Shown here: piece after piece, positions 40,914 through 51,174 of the stretch | How positions within the stretch are numbered: position 1 is the first letter of the stretch | Layout of the letters: the number at the start of each line of letters is the position of its first letter | Origin: Cycloclasticus sp. 46_120_T64 | GTDB lineage: Bacteria; Pseudomonadota; Gammaproteobacteria; Methylococcales; Cycloclasticaceae | Reading direction: 5' to 3' | Length of the DNA: 64,000 nt | Assembly: GCA_002162695.1 (NCBI GenBank) | Contig: MAAM01000010.1 | Coordinates: forward strand, 1-64,000 | Notes under the pieces: generated by a model | Seen by the model: the letters and a program-made list of their open reading frames with translations, nothing else | Told to the model about the DNA's origin: nothing | The model's database searches: none | Position numbers and translations under genes: made by a program

Positions 40914-41612
40914 GTGCCCACTTTATTACAAAGATATACCTCCCAAGTTGAATTGATTAAACGGCTGAGCGCCGAACGGGGGGCTGAGGTGAAGCCCGTG
41001 AAATTACTGGCGGTGAGTAAAACACGCCCAGCGAATGATGTGATGCGCTTGTATCAAGCGGGGCAGCGTGATTTTGGTGAGAATTACCTGCAGGAGGCGC
41101 TGCAAAAACAGCGCTGTTTAGCCCATCTCGATATTGCTTGGCACTTTATTGGCCCGATTCAATCAAATAAAACACGGGATATCGCCCATTTTTTTAGTTG
41201 GGTTCACAGCGTCGATCGGTTAAAAATTGCGAGCCGCTTGAATCAACAACGGCCGGAGAATTTACCGCCGCTGAATATTTGTTTACAAGTTAACTTGGAT
41301 GAAGAAGATAGCAAGTCGGGGTTGAGCTTAACTCAGTTAGACGCGCTCATTGAGCCGCTGTTGAAGATGAAGAACCTCCGCCTGCGGGGCTTGATGGCGA
41401 TTCCCCAAGCGAGCACGGATATCGAGTTGCAACGCGCTTCGTTTAGACGCTTGGCGTTGGCTCAGGCACGTTTAAATAAGGCATTCGACTTGAGGCTAGA
41501 TACCTTGTCGATGGGGATGAGCGGTGATTTAGCCGCGGCGGTTAGCGAAGGGGCGAGCATCGTACGGATTGGCACCGCTATTTTTGGTGCTCGGCAGAAA
41601 AATACGGTTTAA
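40914..41612 (+). CDS. yggS: YggS-family PLP homeostasis protein
   Basis: This 232-aa PLP-binding protein carries the lysine in LLAVSKTRP and the phosphate-binding end region LSMGMSGDLAAAV. It affects B6 and amino acid balance and has no known enzyme activity. The GTG start at 40914 is used. It heads yggS-proC-yggT-yggU. Confidence 0.93.
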   Translation: MPTLLQRYTSQVELIKRLSAERGAEVKPVKLLAVSKTRPANDVMRLYQAGQRDFGENYLQEALQKQRCLAHLDIAWHFIGPIQSNKTRDIAHFFSWVHSVDRLKIASRLNQQRPENLPPLNICLQVNLDEEDSKSGLSLTQLDALIEPLLKMKNLRLRGLMAIPQASTDIELQRASFRRLALAQARLNKAFDLRLDTLSMGMSGDLAAAVSEGASIVRIGTAIFGARQKNTV

Positions 41613-41643
41613 TAGCCGCATCTATTAATTTTGAAGTGAAAAG

Positions 41644-42471
41644 ATGAATAAACAACAAATTGGATTTATTGGTGGCGGAAATATGGCGGGCAGCCTGATT
41701 GGTGGCTTGGTCAGCAATGGTTATCCGGCAGACAAGATTACGGTCGCGGATTTAGACGCCGATAAATTGGCTTATTTGAGTGAAACCTTCGGGGTTAATA
41801 CGACGCTTGATAGCCTCGTGTTGGCGGAAAAAGTGGATGTTTTGGTGTTGGCGGTTAAACCGCAGCATATGCAAACGGTGGCGGAGGTGATTAGCAGCGC
41901 TGTGCAGCAGAAACAACCGGTGCTGGTCTCTATTGCCGCCGGGATTCGAGTGGATGCGTTAGAACGCTGGTTAGGCTCAGGTTTGGCGCTGGTACGTTGT
42001 ATGCCTAATACCCCAGCCTTGGTAAAAACGGGGGCGACCGGTTTATATGCCAATGCGCAAGTGACTGAGAGCCAGAAAGACCAAGTGGAGTCGCTGTTAC
42101 GCGCGGTTGGGGTGACGGTGTGGGTGGCGACTGAACAGGAGCTCGATGCGGTGACCGCATTATCGGGCAGCGGGCCGGCCTATTTCTTCTTGATGATGGA
42201 AGCATTGGAAGCGGCGGCGGTTGACGCGGGTCTCGACCAGAAAACGGCGCAATTATTAACCCAAGAAACGGCGCTAGGGGCGGCGAAGATGGCGTTGGCA
42301 TCGAGTGAGTCAGCGGCGGTATTACGTCAGCGTGTTACCTCGCCGGGTGGAACCACCGAGCGTGCATTGGCGGTGATGGGGGAGCGTGGTTTGAAGGATA
42401 TTTATCATGCGGCGGTATTGGCCGCAAGAGATCGTTCGATTGAATTATCGGATGAGTTAGGAGCAAGTTAA
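41644..42471 (+). CDS. proC: Pyrroline-5-carboxylate reductase
   Basis: This 275-aa enzyme performs the last step of proline synthesis with NAD(P)H. The Rossmann motif is GFIGGGNMAGSLIGGL, and the C-terminal signature VTSPGGTTERAL is intact. The stop overlaps the yggT start (TAATG). Confidence 0.96.
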   Translation: MNKQQIGFIGGGNMAGSLIGGLVSNGYPADKITVADLDADKLAYLSETFGVNTTLDSLVLAEKVDVLVLAVKPQHMQTVAEVISSAVQQKQPVLVSIAAGIRVDALERWLGSGLALVRCMPNTPALVKTGATGLYANAQVTESQKDQVESLLRAVGVTVWVATEQELDAVTALSGSGPAYFFLMMEALEAAAVDAGLDQKTAQLLTQETALGAAKMALASSESAAVLRQRVTSPGGTTERALAVMGERGLKDIYHAAVLAARDRSIELSDELGAS

Positions 42472-43040
42472 TGCCAGCAGGATACTTAGCTAATCCGTTA
42501 ATTTTTTTAGTGGATACCCTCGTGGGTGCGTATGTTTTCATCTTAATGTTACGGTTGTTATTGCAATATACCGCGGCCGATTCGCGTAACCCGGTGTCGG
42601 CCTTTATTATTAAGGTCACTCAGCCACCGCTGCGTTTATTAAAGCCGATATTCCCAACGGTTAAGGGTGTTAACCTTGCCGCGATTGCCCTCATGCTGGG
42701 TTTACAACTAACGATAGGGCTTGTTATTAGTCTCGCCCAAGGGCACCTTGATGTCTGGGGGGTGTTTGTTTGGAGTGTGGCCGAATTGCTCGGCGGGATT
42801 ATCAATATCTTTGTTTTCAGTATCTTCGCAACGGTGATTATTAGTTGGTTAAACCCCAATAGCTATCACCCGTTGGTGAGCCTGTTATATAAAATAACCG
42901 AACCGGTGACGAGGCCGGTTCAGCGTTGGATTCCGCCTATTGGCGGTATTGATTTAACCCCGATGGCGGCCTTACTGGGTTTGCAGCTGTTGAAAATGCT
43001 GCTGATTCCGCCAATTCAAGCGCTGGCGCATGTCTTCTAG
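42471..43040 (+). CDS. yggT: YggT-family integral membrane protein
   Basis: This 189-aa protein has two tandem YggT domains, each with two helices (LVDTLVGAYVFILMLRLLLQY, residues about 14-34, and the second near 105-125). The family is linked to osmotic or ion stress. It overlaps yggU by 11 bp. Confidence 0.9.
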   Translation: MPAGYLANPLIFLVDTLVGAYVFILMLRLLLQYTAADSRNPVSAFIIKVTQPPLRLLKPIFPTVKGVNLAAIALMLGLQLTIGLVISLAQGHLDVWGVFVWSVAELLGGIINIFVFSIFATVIISWLNPNSYHPLVSLLYKITEPVTRPVQRWIPPIGGIDLTPMAALLGLQLLKMLLIPPIQALAHVF

Positions 43041-43317
43041 TTATTATTTGTGGGAGGGCGAGGATTTACTGTTCTACGTTTTTTTGCAACCCCGAGCAAG
43101 CCGTAATGTCTTGCAGGGCTTGCACGATAATGCGCTGAAAATATCACTGACCTCACCGCCGGTAGACGGTGAGGCGAATAAGCAGTTGCTGCAGTTTTTA
43201 TCGAAGTTGTTTCGGGTAAAGAAATCCAATCTTAGCATCGTCGCGGGTGCGCATAATCGACGGAAACGGGTCAGGGTGCGAGCACCATCACAGTTACCGG
43301 CAGATTTTTTTCGATAA
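43030..43317 (+). CDS. yggU: YggU-family (DUF167) protein
   Basis: This 95-aa protein carries the family signature QPRASRN and PVDGEANKQLLQFLSKLF. Its function is unknown; it always lies near yggT. The ATG lies within yggT, so translation is coupled. Confidence 0.92.
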   Translation: MSSSYYLWEGEDLLFYVFLQPRASRNVLQGLHDNALKISLTSPPVDGEANKQLLQFLSKLFRVKKSNLSIVAGAHNRRKRVRVRAPSQLPADFFR

Positions 43318-43348
43318 TCGTCTATAATTCAGCCCACAACTTAGCGGC

Positions 43349-45292
43349 ATGGATACTGTTAGCAGCCAAATGAATGACGAAATGAATCTTGATATACAAC
43401 TGCAGAGTTATGGGCAGTGGAAACAGTCAATGGTTAGTGCGATTGAAGACTACCAGTGCTGGTTGGACGATACAGCTTTAAGCGATACCGAAAGCGAGTT
43501 GATGTTAATTAAGAGCTTGCGCTTAGTCGAACAAGATAGCATTACGATTGCGTTTGCGGCCGAGTTTTCACGTGGTAAGACAGAGTTAATTAATGCCTTG
43601 TTTTTTTCTGCGGCGGGAATGCGCTTATTACCATCGAGCCCTGGTCGAACCACCATGTGCCCGACCGAGTTGTTTTTTGATCCCACCGAAAAACCTTATT
43701 TACGCTTATTAGCGGTTGAAACGCGTGCCGAGGAAAAGTCGATAGACGACTATAAAAAAGAAGCTAAACACTGGACGCATATCGAGCTGGATTGTGACGC
43801 CCCCGATACCATGCAAGATAGCTTTATGGAACTGTTGCGTACCAAGACGGTTTCGGCGGAGCTCGCTAAAGAGCTGGGGCTGGCGACAGCCGAGGTACAG
43901 GACGAAGTGGTTATTCCGTATTGGCGTCACGCACTCATTAGTTTTCCACACCCCTTATTAGAAAAAGGTCTCAGGGTGCTCGATACCCCCGGTTTAAATG
44001 CCCTAGGCAGTGAACCGGAGTTGACTCTCAGTATGCTGCCTAATGCGCAGGCAATGATTTTTGTGCTGGCTGCGGATACGGGGGTGACCCAGAGTGATAT
44101 GCATATGTGGCAACAACATATTTGTGGCTACCGTAGTAAACACCCCGATAGTTTGGCGGTGGTGCTGAATAAGATTGATACGCTCAATGACGAATTAATG
44201 AGTGATGCTGAATGGGAGCAGTCCATTCATAAACAAGTCAGTGAAACGGCCCGTTTGTTAGAGCTTGGTGAGCAAGATATTTTCCCTTTATCCGCCAAGC
44301 AAGCCTTGATTGCGAAAATAAAAGATGACGAACAAGCGTTACAGGATAGCCGCTTAGCGGGTCTTGAGGGTTTTCTTTCAGAACGAATCCTGGGTTCGCA
44401 AAAAGAGATTTTGCAGCATAAGGTGGTCGATGATGTGGTCAGCCATATGCAGCAGACGGTGCAGGTCTTACAGCGGCGTCAGCAGAATATTGCGACGCAT
44501 CAGGACGATTTACAAAGCATTTATAATCAAAGTGAGGATGCGACAGGTGAGTTATTATTAATTACCCGCAAACAACAAACGGCTTACAGTAAAAACCTAT
44601 CCCACCTAAAAACCAGCCGACACATTTTTAATTCACAAATCGATGATCTATTAGAGGTTGTTAATCCCGAGCAAGTGAAAAAAATCGTTAGTGAGGGCCG
44701 TGATGAGATGGTGAATAGTTGGACCAGCGTGGGTATCCATCAAGGTATGCAGCAGGTTTTTGACGGTTTGAATCTCTTACTCAATGACGCTTTGGGAACG
44801 AGTCAAACGAGTGTGCAGTTATTAGCGATGATTTACCGAAAATTTAAAGATGAACACGATATCGACGTGCAGAAACCGGATGCTTTTGATGCGAATATTT
44901 ATAAGGCGCAGTTAGATCAGTTATTGCGTGAAGGTTTGGAGTTTAGCAGTAGCTCAGCGGCGGCCTTGATGGGGCAGCAGACCTTGGCGAAGAGTTTTGT
45001 GGAAACGATCGGTGGGCAGGCGGTGGCTATTTTTCAACAGGCGGAAGCTGATATCAAGGCCTGGAAGTCGAAGGCTTTATCATCGCTGATTGTTGAGGTT
45101 AGCGAGCAAAAGAAAATGATGGAAAGTAAGTTGGAGAGCTTGCGGGGTTTATCGGCTGGGCAAGATGCCTTGGATGAGAAGATCAGTCAAAATAACCATA
45201 AACAAGAGCTCATCGCCAGTAAGATTGATGAGCTGCAGGCTTTGCTACAGGCGATTCAGTTCCCCGAGGTGCTCACCGCCGATGTCGCCTGA
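43349..45292 (+). CDS. Dynamin-family GTPase
   Basis: This 647-aa protein has a large GTPase domain: P-loop AEFSRGKT (71-78; the first Gly is Ala), a G2 threonine in GRTTMCPTE (about 101), G3 DTPG (212-215) and G4 NKID (274-277). The remainder is helical and coiled-coil rich, as in bacterial dynamin-like proteins that remodel or protect membranes. ATGs at 43349, 43370 and 43382 are all possible starts. It lies 31 bp after yggU and converges on trmB. The physiological role is unknown. Confidence 0.82.
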   Translation: MDTVSSQMNDEMNLDIQLQSYGQWKQSMVSAIEDYQCWLDDTALSDTESELMLIKSLRLVEQDSITIAFAAEFSRGKTELINALFFSAAGMRLLPSSPGRTTMCPTELFFDPTEKPYLRLLAVETRAEEKSIDDYKKEAKHWTHIELDCDAPDTMQDSFMELLRTKTVSAELAKELGLATAEVQDEVVIPYWRHALISFPHPLLEKGLRVLDTPGLNALGSEPELTLSMLPNAQAMIFVLAADTGVTQSDMHMWQQHICGYRSKHPDSLAVVLNKIDTLNDELMSDAEWEQSIHKQVSETARLLELGEQDIFPLSAKQALIAKIKDDEQALQDSRLAGLEGFLSERILGSQKEILQHKVVDDVVSHMQQTVQVLQRRQQNIATHQDDLQSIYNQSEDATGELLLITRKQQTAYSKNLSHLKTSRHIFNSQIDDLLEVVNPEQVKKIVSEGRDEMVNSWTSVGIHQGMQQVFDGLNLLLNDALGTSQTSVQLLAMIYRKFKDEHDIDVQKPDAFDANIYKAQLDQLLREGLEFSSSSAAALMGQQTLAKSFVETIGGQAVAIFQQAEADIKAWKSKALSSLIVEVSEQKKMMESKLESLRGLSAGQDALDEKISQNNHKQELIASKIDELQALLQAIQFPEVLTADVA

Positions 45293-45336
45293 ATGCGTTG
45301 GCGGAGTGAGCTAAAGACCTGCGCTCAGCTTGGGCG

Positions 45337-46029
45337 TTAGCCTTTAGCGAGAAAGATCAAATCCCACACGCCGTGACCTAGGCGTAAACCTCGGTTTTCA
45401 AACTTTGTTAAAGGCCTATGTTCTGGGCGTTCGCTATAATCGCTGCTGCTTGCATTATTAAAGTGCGGGTGAGCGTTTAATGTTTCTAGCATATGTTCGG
45501 CGTAGTGTTGCCAATCGGTGGCGGCGTGGAATTTTCCCGATGTTTGCAGTTTACGGTGAATCAGGTCTAAAAAGTCGGCGCGTACAATACGGCGTTTATG
45601 GTGTCGTTTTTTATGCCAAGGGTCAGGGAAGAATAATTGCACACAATCTAAGCTATGATCGGGGATTGCTTGCTGTAACACTTCTATCGCATCGGTATCG
45701 AAGACACGAACATTGCTCAGGCCTTTTTCTAATACGAGGCGTAAAAGGTGCCCGACACCGGGCCGGTGTACTTCGATGCCAATGAAATTCCTGTTTGGTT
45801 CGGCGGCTGCCATGGTGGCCAGACTGTCACCGTTGCCAAAGCCAATTTCTAAGGTGACAGGGTTATCGTTAGCAAATAATTCGCTAGTATTGATAGCCTG
45901 TGTAGGGTCTAAGCCAAATTGAGGCCAGCCAGTATCTATGGCGCTTTGTTGGCCGGGTGTTAAGCGGCCTTCTCGCTTCACAAAGCTGCGAATTCTGCGT
46001 AAAAAAGCAGGTTTTGAGTCGTTAGTCAT
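45337..46029 (-). CDS. trmB: tRNA (guanine-N7-)-methyltransferase
   Basis: This 230-aa enzyme makes m7G46 in tRNA. The SAM motif is [11 protein letters not shown], and the family motif [17 protein letters not shown] is intact. I chose the ATG at 46029 ([12 protein letters not shown]), 17 bp after the thiSG stop. A frame extending further upstream would overlap thiSG and has no homology. Confidence 0.95.
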   Translation of the reverse strand: MTNDSKPAFLRRIRSFVKREGRLTPGQQSAIDTGWPQFGLDPTQAINTSELFANDNPVTLEIGFGNGDSLATMAAAEPNRNFIGIEVHRPGVGHLLRLVLEKGLSNVRVFDTDAIEVLQQAIPDHSLDCVQLFFPDPWHKKRHHKRRIVRADFLDLIHRKLQTSGKFHAATDWQHYAEHMLETLNAHPHFNNASSSDYSERPEHRPLTKFENRGLRLGHGVWDLIFLAKG

Positions 46030-46046
46030 GCGTACGCTAGGGTCTA

Positions 46047-47039
46047 TTAAATTAAGCCATCCAGTGGCGAGGAGGCTGAGGCGTAGCGACGACGTGGCAT
46101 ACGACCTGCTAAAGCGGCTTCTCGCCCAGCTTGTATAGCTTTTTTCATTGCTGAGGCCATCAGTACCGGCTTGCTGGCGTGAGCGATCGCGGTATTCATT
46201 AAAATACCATCGCAACCGAGCTCCATTCCAATGGTGGCATCTGAGGCGGTACCGACTCCGGCGTCGACGATGATCGGCACCTTGGCATTTTCAATGATGG
46301 TTAAAATATTGTAGGGGTTGCGGATACCTAAACCGGAGCCGATCGGTGCGGCCAGTGGCATCACGGCGACACAGCCCATTTCTTCTAAGCGTTTGGCGAT
46401 GATAGGGTCGTCGTTGGTATAAACCATCACGTCGAAGCCTTCTTTTACCAAAATTTCGGCAGATTCTAGGGTGGCGGTGATATCGGGGAAGAGAGTTTTC
46501 TTATCACCCAATACTTCGAGCTTGACCAAATTGTGCCCACCGAGTAATTCACGCGCAAGACGGCAGGTTCTTAATGCGTCTTTTGCGGTAAAACAGCCCG
46601 CGGTATTGGGCAAAATAGTGTATTTGTCCGGTGAAATCACGTCCAGCAAGTTGGGTTCGCTAGGGTTTTGACCGATGTTGGTGCGACGAATCGCCACGGT
46701 CACGATCTCGGCACCACTCATTTCAATGGCGGCCTGTGTTTCTGCCATATCTTTGTACTTACCGGTGCCTACGAGTAAACGGGATGAGTATTTTTTACCG
46801 GCGATGATTAGGTCATCGGGTTGGCCACCACCTATCGCTTGTACGACTTCCACAATATCGCCTTCCTTAAGTTTAATGCTGTTAAATTGATCGGCGGGTT
46901 TAATTTCTTCATTCAGTTCGATCGCAATGCGTTTGCCGAATAGCCCCAATTCTTTGGTGAGCTGCTCTAGGCTCATGCCTTCGACGTGTGATCGAGACTC
47001 GCCATTGACTTGGATATTCATCTGCGTTGGTTTAGTCAT
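46047..47039 (-). CDS. thiSG: Fused sulfur carrier ThiS and thiazole synthase ThiG
   Basis: This 330-aa protein runs in one frame. Residues about 7-72 are ThiS (MNIQVNGE to EVVQAIGGG), and residues about 75-330 are ThiG ([18 protein letters not shown] onward). The Schiff-base lysine is Lys173 (LVKLEVLG), and the phosphate-binding GSGLGI and [11 protein letters not shown] are present. ThiG forms the thiazole of thiamine from DXP, dehydroglycine and sulfur donated by ThiS thiocarboxylate. The Gly-Gly end of ThiS is internal here (70-72), which would block normal adenylation. The start overlaps the end of the DAHP synthase gene; ATG 47021 is an alternative. Similar fusions are known in databases. 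Confidence 0.93.
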   Translation of the reverse strand: MTKPTQMNIQVNGESRSHVEGMSLEQLTKELGLFGKRIAIELNEEIKPADQFNSIKLKEGDIVEVVQAIGGGQPDDLIIAGKKYSSRLLVGTGKYKDMAETQAAIEMSGAEIVTVAIRRTNIGQNPSEPNLLDVISPDKYTILPNTAGCFTAKDALRTCRLARELLGGHNLVKLEVLGDKKTLFPDITATLESAEILVKEGFDVMVYTNDDPIIAKRLEEMGCVAVMPLAAPIGSGLGIRNPYNILTIIENAKVPIIVDAGVGTASDATIGMELGCDGILMNTAIAHASKPVLMASAMKKAIQAGREAALAGRMPRRRYASASSPLDGLI

Positions 47040-48111
47040 TAACCGTATCAATATTGTTGGCGCGACGGGTACGTACTGCGGCCGCTAGTTCTTCTAATAA
47101 CTGTACGCTGCTATCCCAGTCGATGCAGGCATCGGTAATGCTTTGGCCGTAGACCAAAGGCTGCCCTTCGACAGGGTCTTGGCGGCCTGCAACGAGGTGG
47201 CTCTCAATCATCGCGCCACTGATACGCATATCGCCACCGGCAATTTGCTCAGCGACATCTTTACCTACGATCATTTGGCGTTCGTGTTGTTTGCTGCTAT
47301 TGGCGTGGCTGAAGTCGATCATCATATGTAGATTGATCCCGGCTTTGCCTAGAATAGTGGCTGCTGCGTCGACACTGTCAGCATCGTAATTAGGTTCTTT
47401 GCCACCGCGTAAAATCAGGTGGCAATCTTCATTACCGGCCGTTTTGAAAATGGCCGAATGCCCTTGTTTGGTGACCGATAAAAAATGGTGTGGGCGACAA
47501 GCCGCGCCAATAGCATCGATGGCGACTTTAATAGTGCCGTCGGTGCCGTTTTTAAAACCAACGGGGCAGGATAGGCCCGATGATAGCTCACGGTGGGTTT
47601 GGCTTTCGGTGGTTCTTGCGCCAATCGCACCCCAAGCAATTAAATCAGACACGTATTGCGGGGTAATCAGGTCTAAATATTCGGTGGCCGCCGGCACGCC
47701 TTGTGAGTTGAGTTTAATCAACAAGTCGCGAGCGAGGTGCACACCTTTGTTGATGTTAAAGCTTTCATCGAGGTCGGGGTCGTTGATAAGACCTTTCCAG
47801 CCGACGGTTGTGCGAGGCTTCTCAAAATAAACACGCATGACGATGATTAAATCATCGGAGAGGCTATCGATATAAGGCTTTAATTGTGCAGCGTAGTCTA
47901 ATGCGGCATCCGTATCGTGGATGGAGCAGGGGCCAATGACCACTAGCAGACGATCATCTTCACCGTGTAAAACCTTATGTACAGCCTCTCTAGCGGCAAC
48001 GGTTGTGTTCGCGGCGGCATCACTGATGGGCAGTTCTTGGTGTAGTTGCTCCGGTGAAATGATTTCTTGAGTGCTTAGAATTCGAGTGTCGTCTGTTTTA
48101 ATTGCGTCCAT
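47032..48111 (-). CDS. aroG: 3-deoxy-7-phosphoheptulonate synthase, class I
   Basis: This 359-aa enzyme is the first step of the shikimate pathway. Motifs include [34 protein letters not shown] and [13 protein letters not shown] chose the ATG at 48111 (MDAIKTDD). E. coli-type AroF/G/H isozymes cannot be told apart here. It overlaps the thiSG start by 8 bp. Confidence 0.93.
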   Translation of the reverse strand: MDAIKTDDTRILSTQEIISPEQLHQELPISDAAANTTVAAREAVHKVLHGEDDRLLVVIGPCSIHDTDAALDYAAQLKPYIDSLSDDLIIVMRVYFEKPRTTVGWKGLINDPDLDESFNINKGVHLARDLLIKLNSQGVPAATEYLDLITPQYVSDLIAWGAIGARTTESQTHRELSSGLSCPVGFKNGTDGTIKVAIDAIGAACRPHHFLSVTKQGHSAIFKTAGNEDCHLILRGGKEPNYDADSVDAAATILGKAGINLHMMIDFSHANSSKQHERQMIVGKDVAEQIAGGDMRISGAMIESHLVAGRQDPVEGQPLVYGQSITDACIDWDSSVQLLEELAAAVRTRRANNIDTVND

Positions 48112-48328
48112 GATTAAGGCCTGTTGGTTGAGTATCGTGTATGGATACCGGCTAAAATTATAATAAAGGTTGAGAATCATACCTATAATAAATGGATATT
48201 ACCTGCTGTTTTGTTAAAAACCATCGAAAAAAGAATTTAACGAACGAGGTTTGTTGTGCGATAAAGGCATAGTAGAGCTATTTGCTGCTACTGGTGCTGT
48301 TAACCCAAATTTAAAAGGTGACTGGCTT

Positions 48329-49162
48329 ATGGATAAGATTTACCAAGAGATATATCAGGAAATTAACACCAACAAATCGTTATTGCCGGTGATGCCCGAG
48401 GTTGGGTTGAAAATATTAGCCGCGCTGAATGCGCCGAAGGGTAATGCAAAAATGTTTGCCAAAATCATCGAGAGTGATATGGGTTTGGCGGGGTTTATTA
48501 TTAAGACTGCGCGCAGCTTACGGTATATGACTAGAATGCCGGCAAAAAACGTTGAGCGAGCGGTTGCGTTAATAGGTAAGCGGGAAACCTACCACCTATC
48601 GTTGGCATTTCTATCAAGAGCGGTTTTCCATTCTTCTAATCCGGCGATTAAAAAACATTTGCGAGAAACCTACCAGTTTTCCACCAAGATGGCGGTGATG
48701 GCGTATTTTTTAGCGGAGAAGGTGCCTGATATTAACCCCAGTGATGCGATGTTGGCGGGTTTGTTTCAAGATATAGGGGTGCCCGCGATCTTGGGCGCGC
48801 TAGAACAATACCCCGCTATTTTGCAGGATGATAAGGCGAGGCAGGCGTGTATCGACTCTCTTGCACCGAAGGTGGGTGAAACTATTATGGGGAAATGGGG
48901 CTTCGAGGACAAGATTGAAGTCATCAGGCAGAGGAAAAATTGGTTATTAGATCGAGAGCAGGCAGGTTTGCCCGAGTTGATTCTAATTGCGAGAGTTCAC
49001 GCAAGCATTGGTACGGCTGAATTTAGGCGCTGTCCATCACTCAGTGATATTCCCGCATTTCATCGATTTAATTTGGGTGAGCTAGGGCCGGATAATACCT
49101 TGCAATTACTGATCGATTCGAAACAAGAATTGGCCGACATGCAGGGTCTATTGGCAGCATAA
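48329..49162 (+). CDS. HDOD domain protein
   Basis: This 277-aa single HDOD-domain protein carries LLPVMPEVGLKILAAL and FQDIGVPAILGAL; the usual catalytic HD is not complete, as is normal for HDOD. Such proteins act in signalling. I chose the ATG at 48329, preceded by AAAGGTGA; a longer TTG start at 48251 lacks spacing to a ribosome-binding site. Confidence 0.85.
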   Translation: MDKIYQEIYQEINTNKSLLPVMPEVGLKILAALNAPKGNAKMFAKIIESDMGLAGFIIKTARSLRYMTRMPAKNVERAVALIGKRETYHLSLAFLSRAVFHSSNPAIKKHLRETYQFSTKMAVMAYFLAEKVPDINPSDAMLAGLFQDIGVPAILGALEQYPAILQDDKARQACIDSLAPKVGETIMGKWGFEDKIEVIRQRKNWLLDREQAGLPELILIARVHASIGTAEFRRCPSLSDIPAFHRFNLGELGPDNTLQLLIDSKQELADMQGLLAA

Positions 49163-49231
49163 AATACTAGCGTTGCGTTTGAATTTTGTTTTAATAGCGC
49201 AGGTTCATATTTCAACAAGGGAGTTAGGGAA

Positions 49232-51124
49232 ATGGGGAAGTTGCTAAAAATTATCGCCGGCTTGGTGTTTTTGCTGGTGTTGGCGGTTATTGCCGCACCA
49301 ATGATTATCGATCCGAATGACTATCGTGAAGAAATTCAGCAGGCAGTCAAGGAAAAAACCGGCCGCGATTTGTTGATTAACGGTGAATTGAGTCTCTCAG
49401 TTTTCCCTTGGTTGGGTGTGGGTATTAATCAAGTCAGCCTCAGTAATGCAGACGGTTTTAAAGACAATTATTTTGCGCAGATCGAGCAGGCGAATGTAAA
49501 AATTAAATTACTTCCCTTAATTAGCCATCAAATCGACGTGAGTACGATTGTATTGAAAGGCTTGACCTTGAATTTAGCAAAAAACCAGCAAGGTGTGACT
49601 AACTGGGCTGACTTGGCAAAACCTTCTGCGAAGAAGGCGGTGCAAGCGACGACAACACCAAACAATACACCCTCAGGGGCTGAGCTAGCGGCGATTGCCA
49701 TTGGCGGCGTTGAAATTATGGATGCGAATGTTAATTGGTTTGATGCGAGTAATAATGAAAGTTACCGTTTAATAGATTTAGAGCTGACGACCGAGTCATT
49801 ATCTCTCGGTAAGCCGATGGCTGTTGACTTGGCGTTTACCGTTGATAGTAGCCAACCTAAGGTGACGGCTAGGTTAGAACTAAGCGGGGATTTGTTAATT
49901 AACGAGGCATTGAATCGGTTTAATTTTCATGATATTAAGTTAGCCATCGACGCGGCGGGTGAGCCGATTCCAAATGGTGCGATGCAAGTGGGTTTAGCCA
50001 GCCAACTGACCGTTGACTTAGCGGATTTAGGCCAAGTTAAGTTAGAACCCTTAACGATAACTTTTGATGACTCAAAGCTAACGGGTTTTGTTGCGTTAGA
50101 AAACTTGTCTAAGCCAGCGGTTAATTTTAATTTAGCCTTAGATACGATTGATGTAGATCGTTATTTGCCCAAGCAAGCCGCCGTTGAAGGCTCGACAGCC
50201 AAACCGAAGGCGGTGTTAGCTAGCCCGGTGGCGAGTGCATTGATTCCCGTTGAAACGATTCGTGGGTTAAATATCGATGGTCAATTTGAAATTGGTGCCT
50301 TGAAAGTGAATGGCCTGAAAGCCGAGCAAGTGAGTTTGCAGCTGCTGGCAAAAAATGGTGTATTAAGCAGCGAACAGCAAGTTAAAGCCTTTTACAACGG
50401 GAGTTATAGCGGTAAGACGGTCGTTGATGCGCGCCAACAAACACCAAGAATTAGCGTTAAGGAACAAGCGTCTAATATTGATATTGGGCCTTTATTGCTG
50501 GACCTAACAGGGAAGTCCAGCTTGTCAGGTGAGGCAAATATTAAGGCGAATGTAAACACCCGCGGGAATAGTATTGCGGCGTTCAAATCGGCGCTTAATG
50601 GCACCGCTTCGCTTAGTTTAAAAGAGGGCGCGATCAGCGGTATTGACGTTGCCGCGCTGATGCAGCAGGCGCAAGCCGTATTGAAGGGCGATGTATCGGC
50701 GATTTCGACAGCTGGCACCGGTAGTACACCATTTAGTGATATGTCTGCCAGCGCGAAAATTATGAATGGTTTAGTGCAAAACGATGACTTACTGATCAGC
50801 TCACCGTTAATCAACGTAGTCGGGGCCGGTAGTGCAGACTTGGTCAGTGAAAAGCTCGATTACCGTTTGACCTTACAGCGTACAAAGGCGTTGAGTGAGG
50901 CTGAACGGGCTGATACGAAAGACCTTAAAAACCTACGTGTTCCGGTTAATGTGGCTGGAACATTTACCGAGCCGAGCATTCAATTGGACGTGAAAGCTAT
51001 TTTGCTGGCGACCCAGCAAGAAAAAATTGAAGAAAAGAAGCAAGAGCTGAAGAGCAAGTTGCAAGATAAATTAAATGAAAAGCTAAAGGGTAGGGCGGGT
51101 GAGTTATTAAAAGGCCTGTTTTAA
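49232..51124 (+). CDS. asmA: AsmA-family inner membrane protein
   Basis: This 630-aa protein has one N-terminal membrane helix (about 5-26), an AsmA N-terminal domain (NDYREEIQQAVKEKTGRDL, NGELSLSVFPWLG) and a C-terminal AsmA domain (LKEGAISGIDVAALM). The family is thought to bridge the envelope for phospholipid transport or outer membrane biogenesis. The tail is lysine/glutamate rich. Confidence 0.9.
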   Translation: MGKLLKIIAGLVFLLVLAVIAAPMIIDPNDYREEIQQAVKEKTGRDLLINGELSLSVFPWLGVGINQVSLSNADGFKDNYFAQIEQANVKIKLLPLISHQIDVSTIVLKGLTLNLAKNQQGVTNWADLAKPSAKKAVQATTTPNNTPSGAELAAIAIGGVEIMDANVNWFDASNNESYRLIDLELTTESLSLGKPMAVDLAFTVDSSQPKVTARLELSGDLLINEALNRFNFHDIKLAIDAAGEPIPNGAMQVGLASQLTVDLADLGQVKLEPLTITFDDSKLTGFVALENLSKPAVNFNLALDTIDVDRYLPKQAAVEGSTAKPKAVLASPVASALIPVETIRGLNIDGQFEIGALKVNGLKAEQVSLQLLAKNGVLSSEQQVKAFYNGSYSGKTVVDARQQTPRISVKEQASNIDIGPLLLDLTGKSSLSGEANIKANVNTRGNSIAAFKSALNGTASLSLKEGAISGIDVAALMQQAQAVLKGDVSAISTAGTGSTPFSDMSASAKIMNGLVQNDDLLISSPLINVVGAGSADLVSEKLDYRLTLQRTKALSEAERADTKDLKNLRVPVNVAGTFTEPSIQLDVKAILLATQQEKIEEKKQELKSKLQDKLNEKLKGRAGELLKGLF

Positions 51125-51174
51125 GCGAGAATGTTTCGACGCTAACGCTAGGGGCTGATGGTTTTCAGGCCCTA

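Noticed and set aside
46030-46215. Longer TrmB reaching 46215
   Set aside because: The extension overlaps thiSG coding sequence in another frame and has no TrmB similarity.
46990-47060. TPP riboswitch for thiSG
   Set aside because: The gene start overlaps the end of the DAHP synthase gene; there is no leader space and no visible THI-box consensus.
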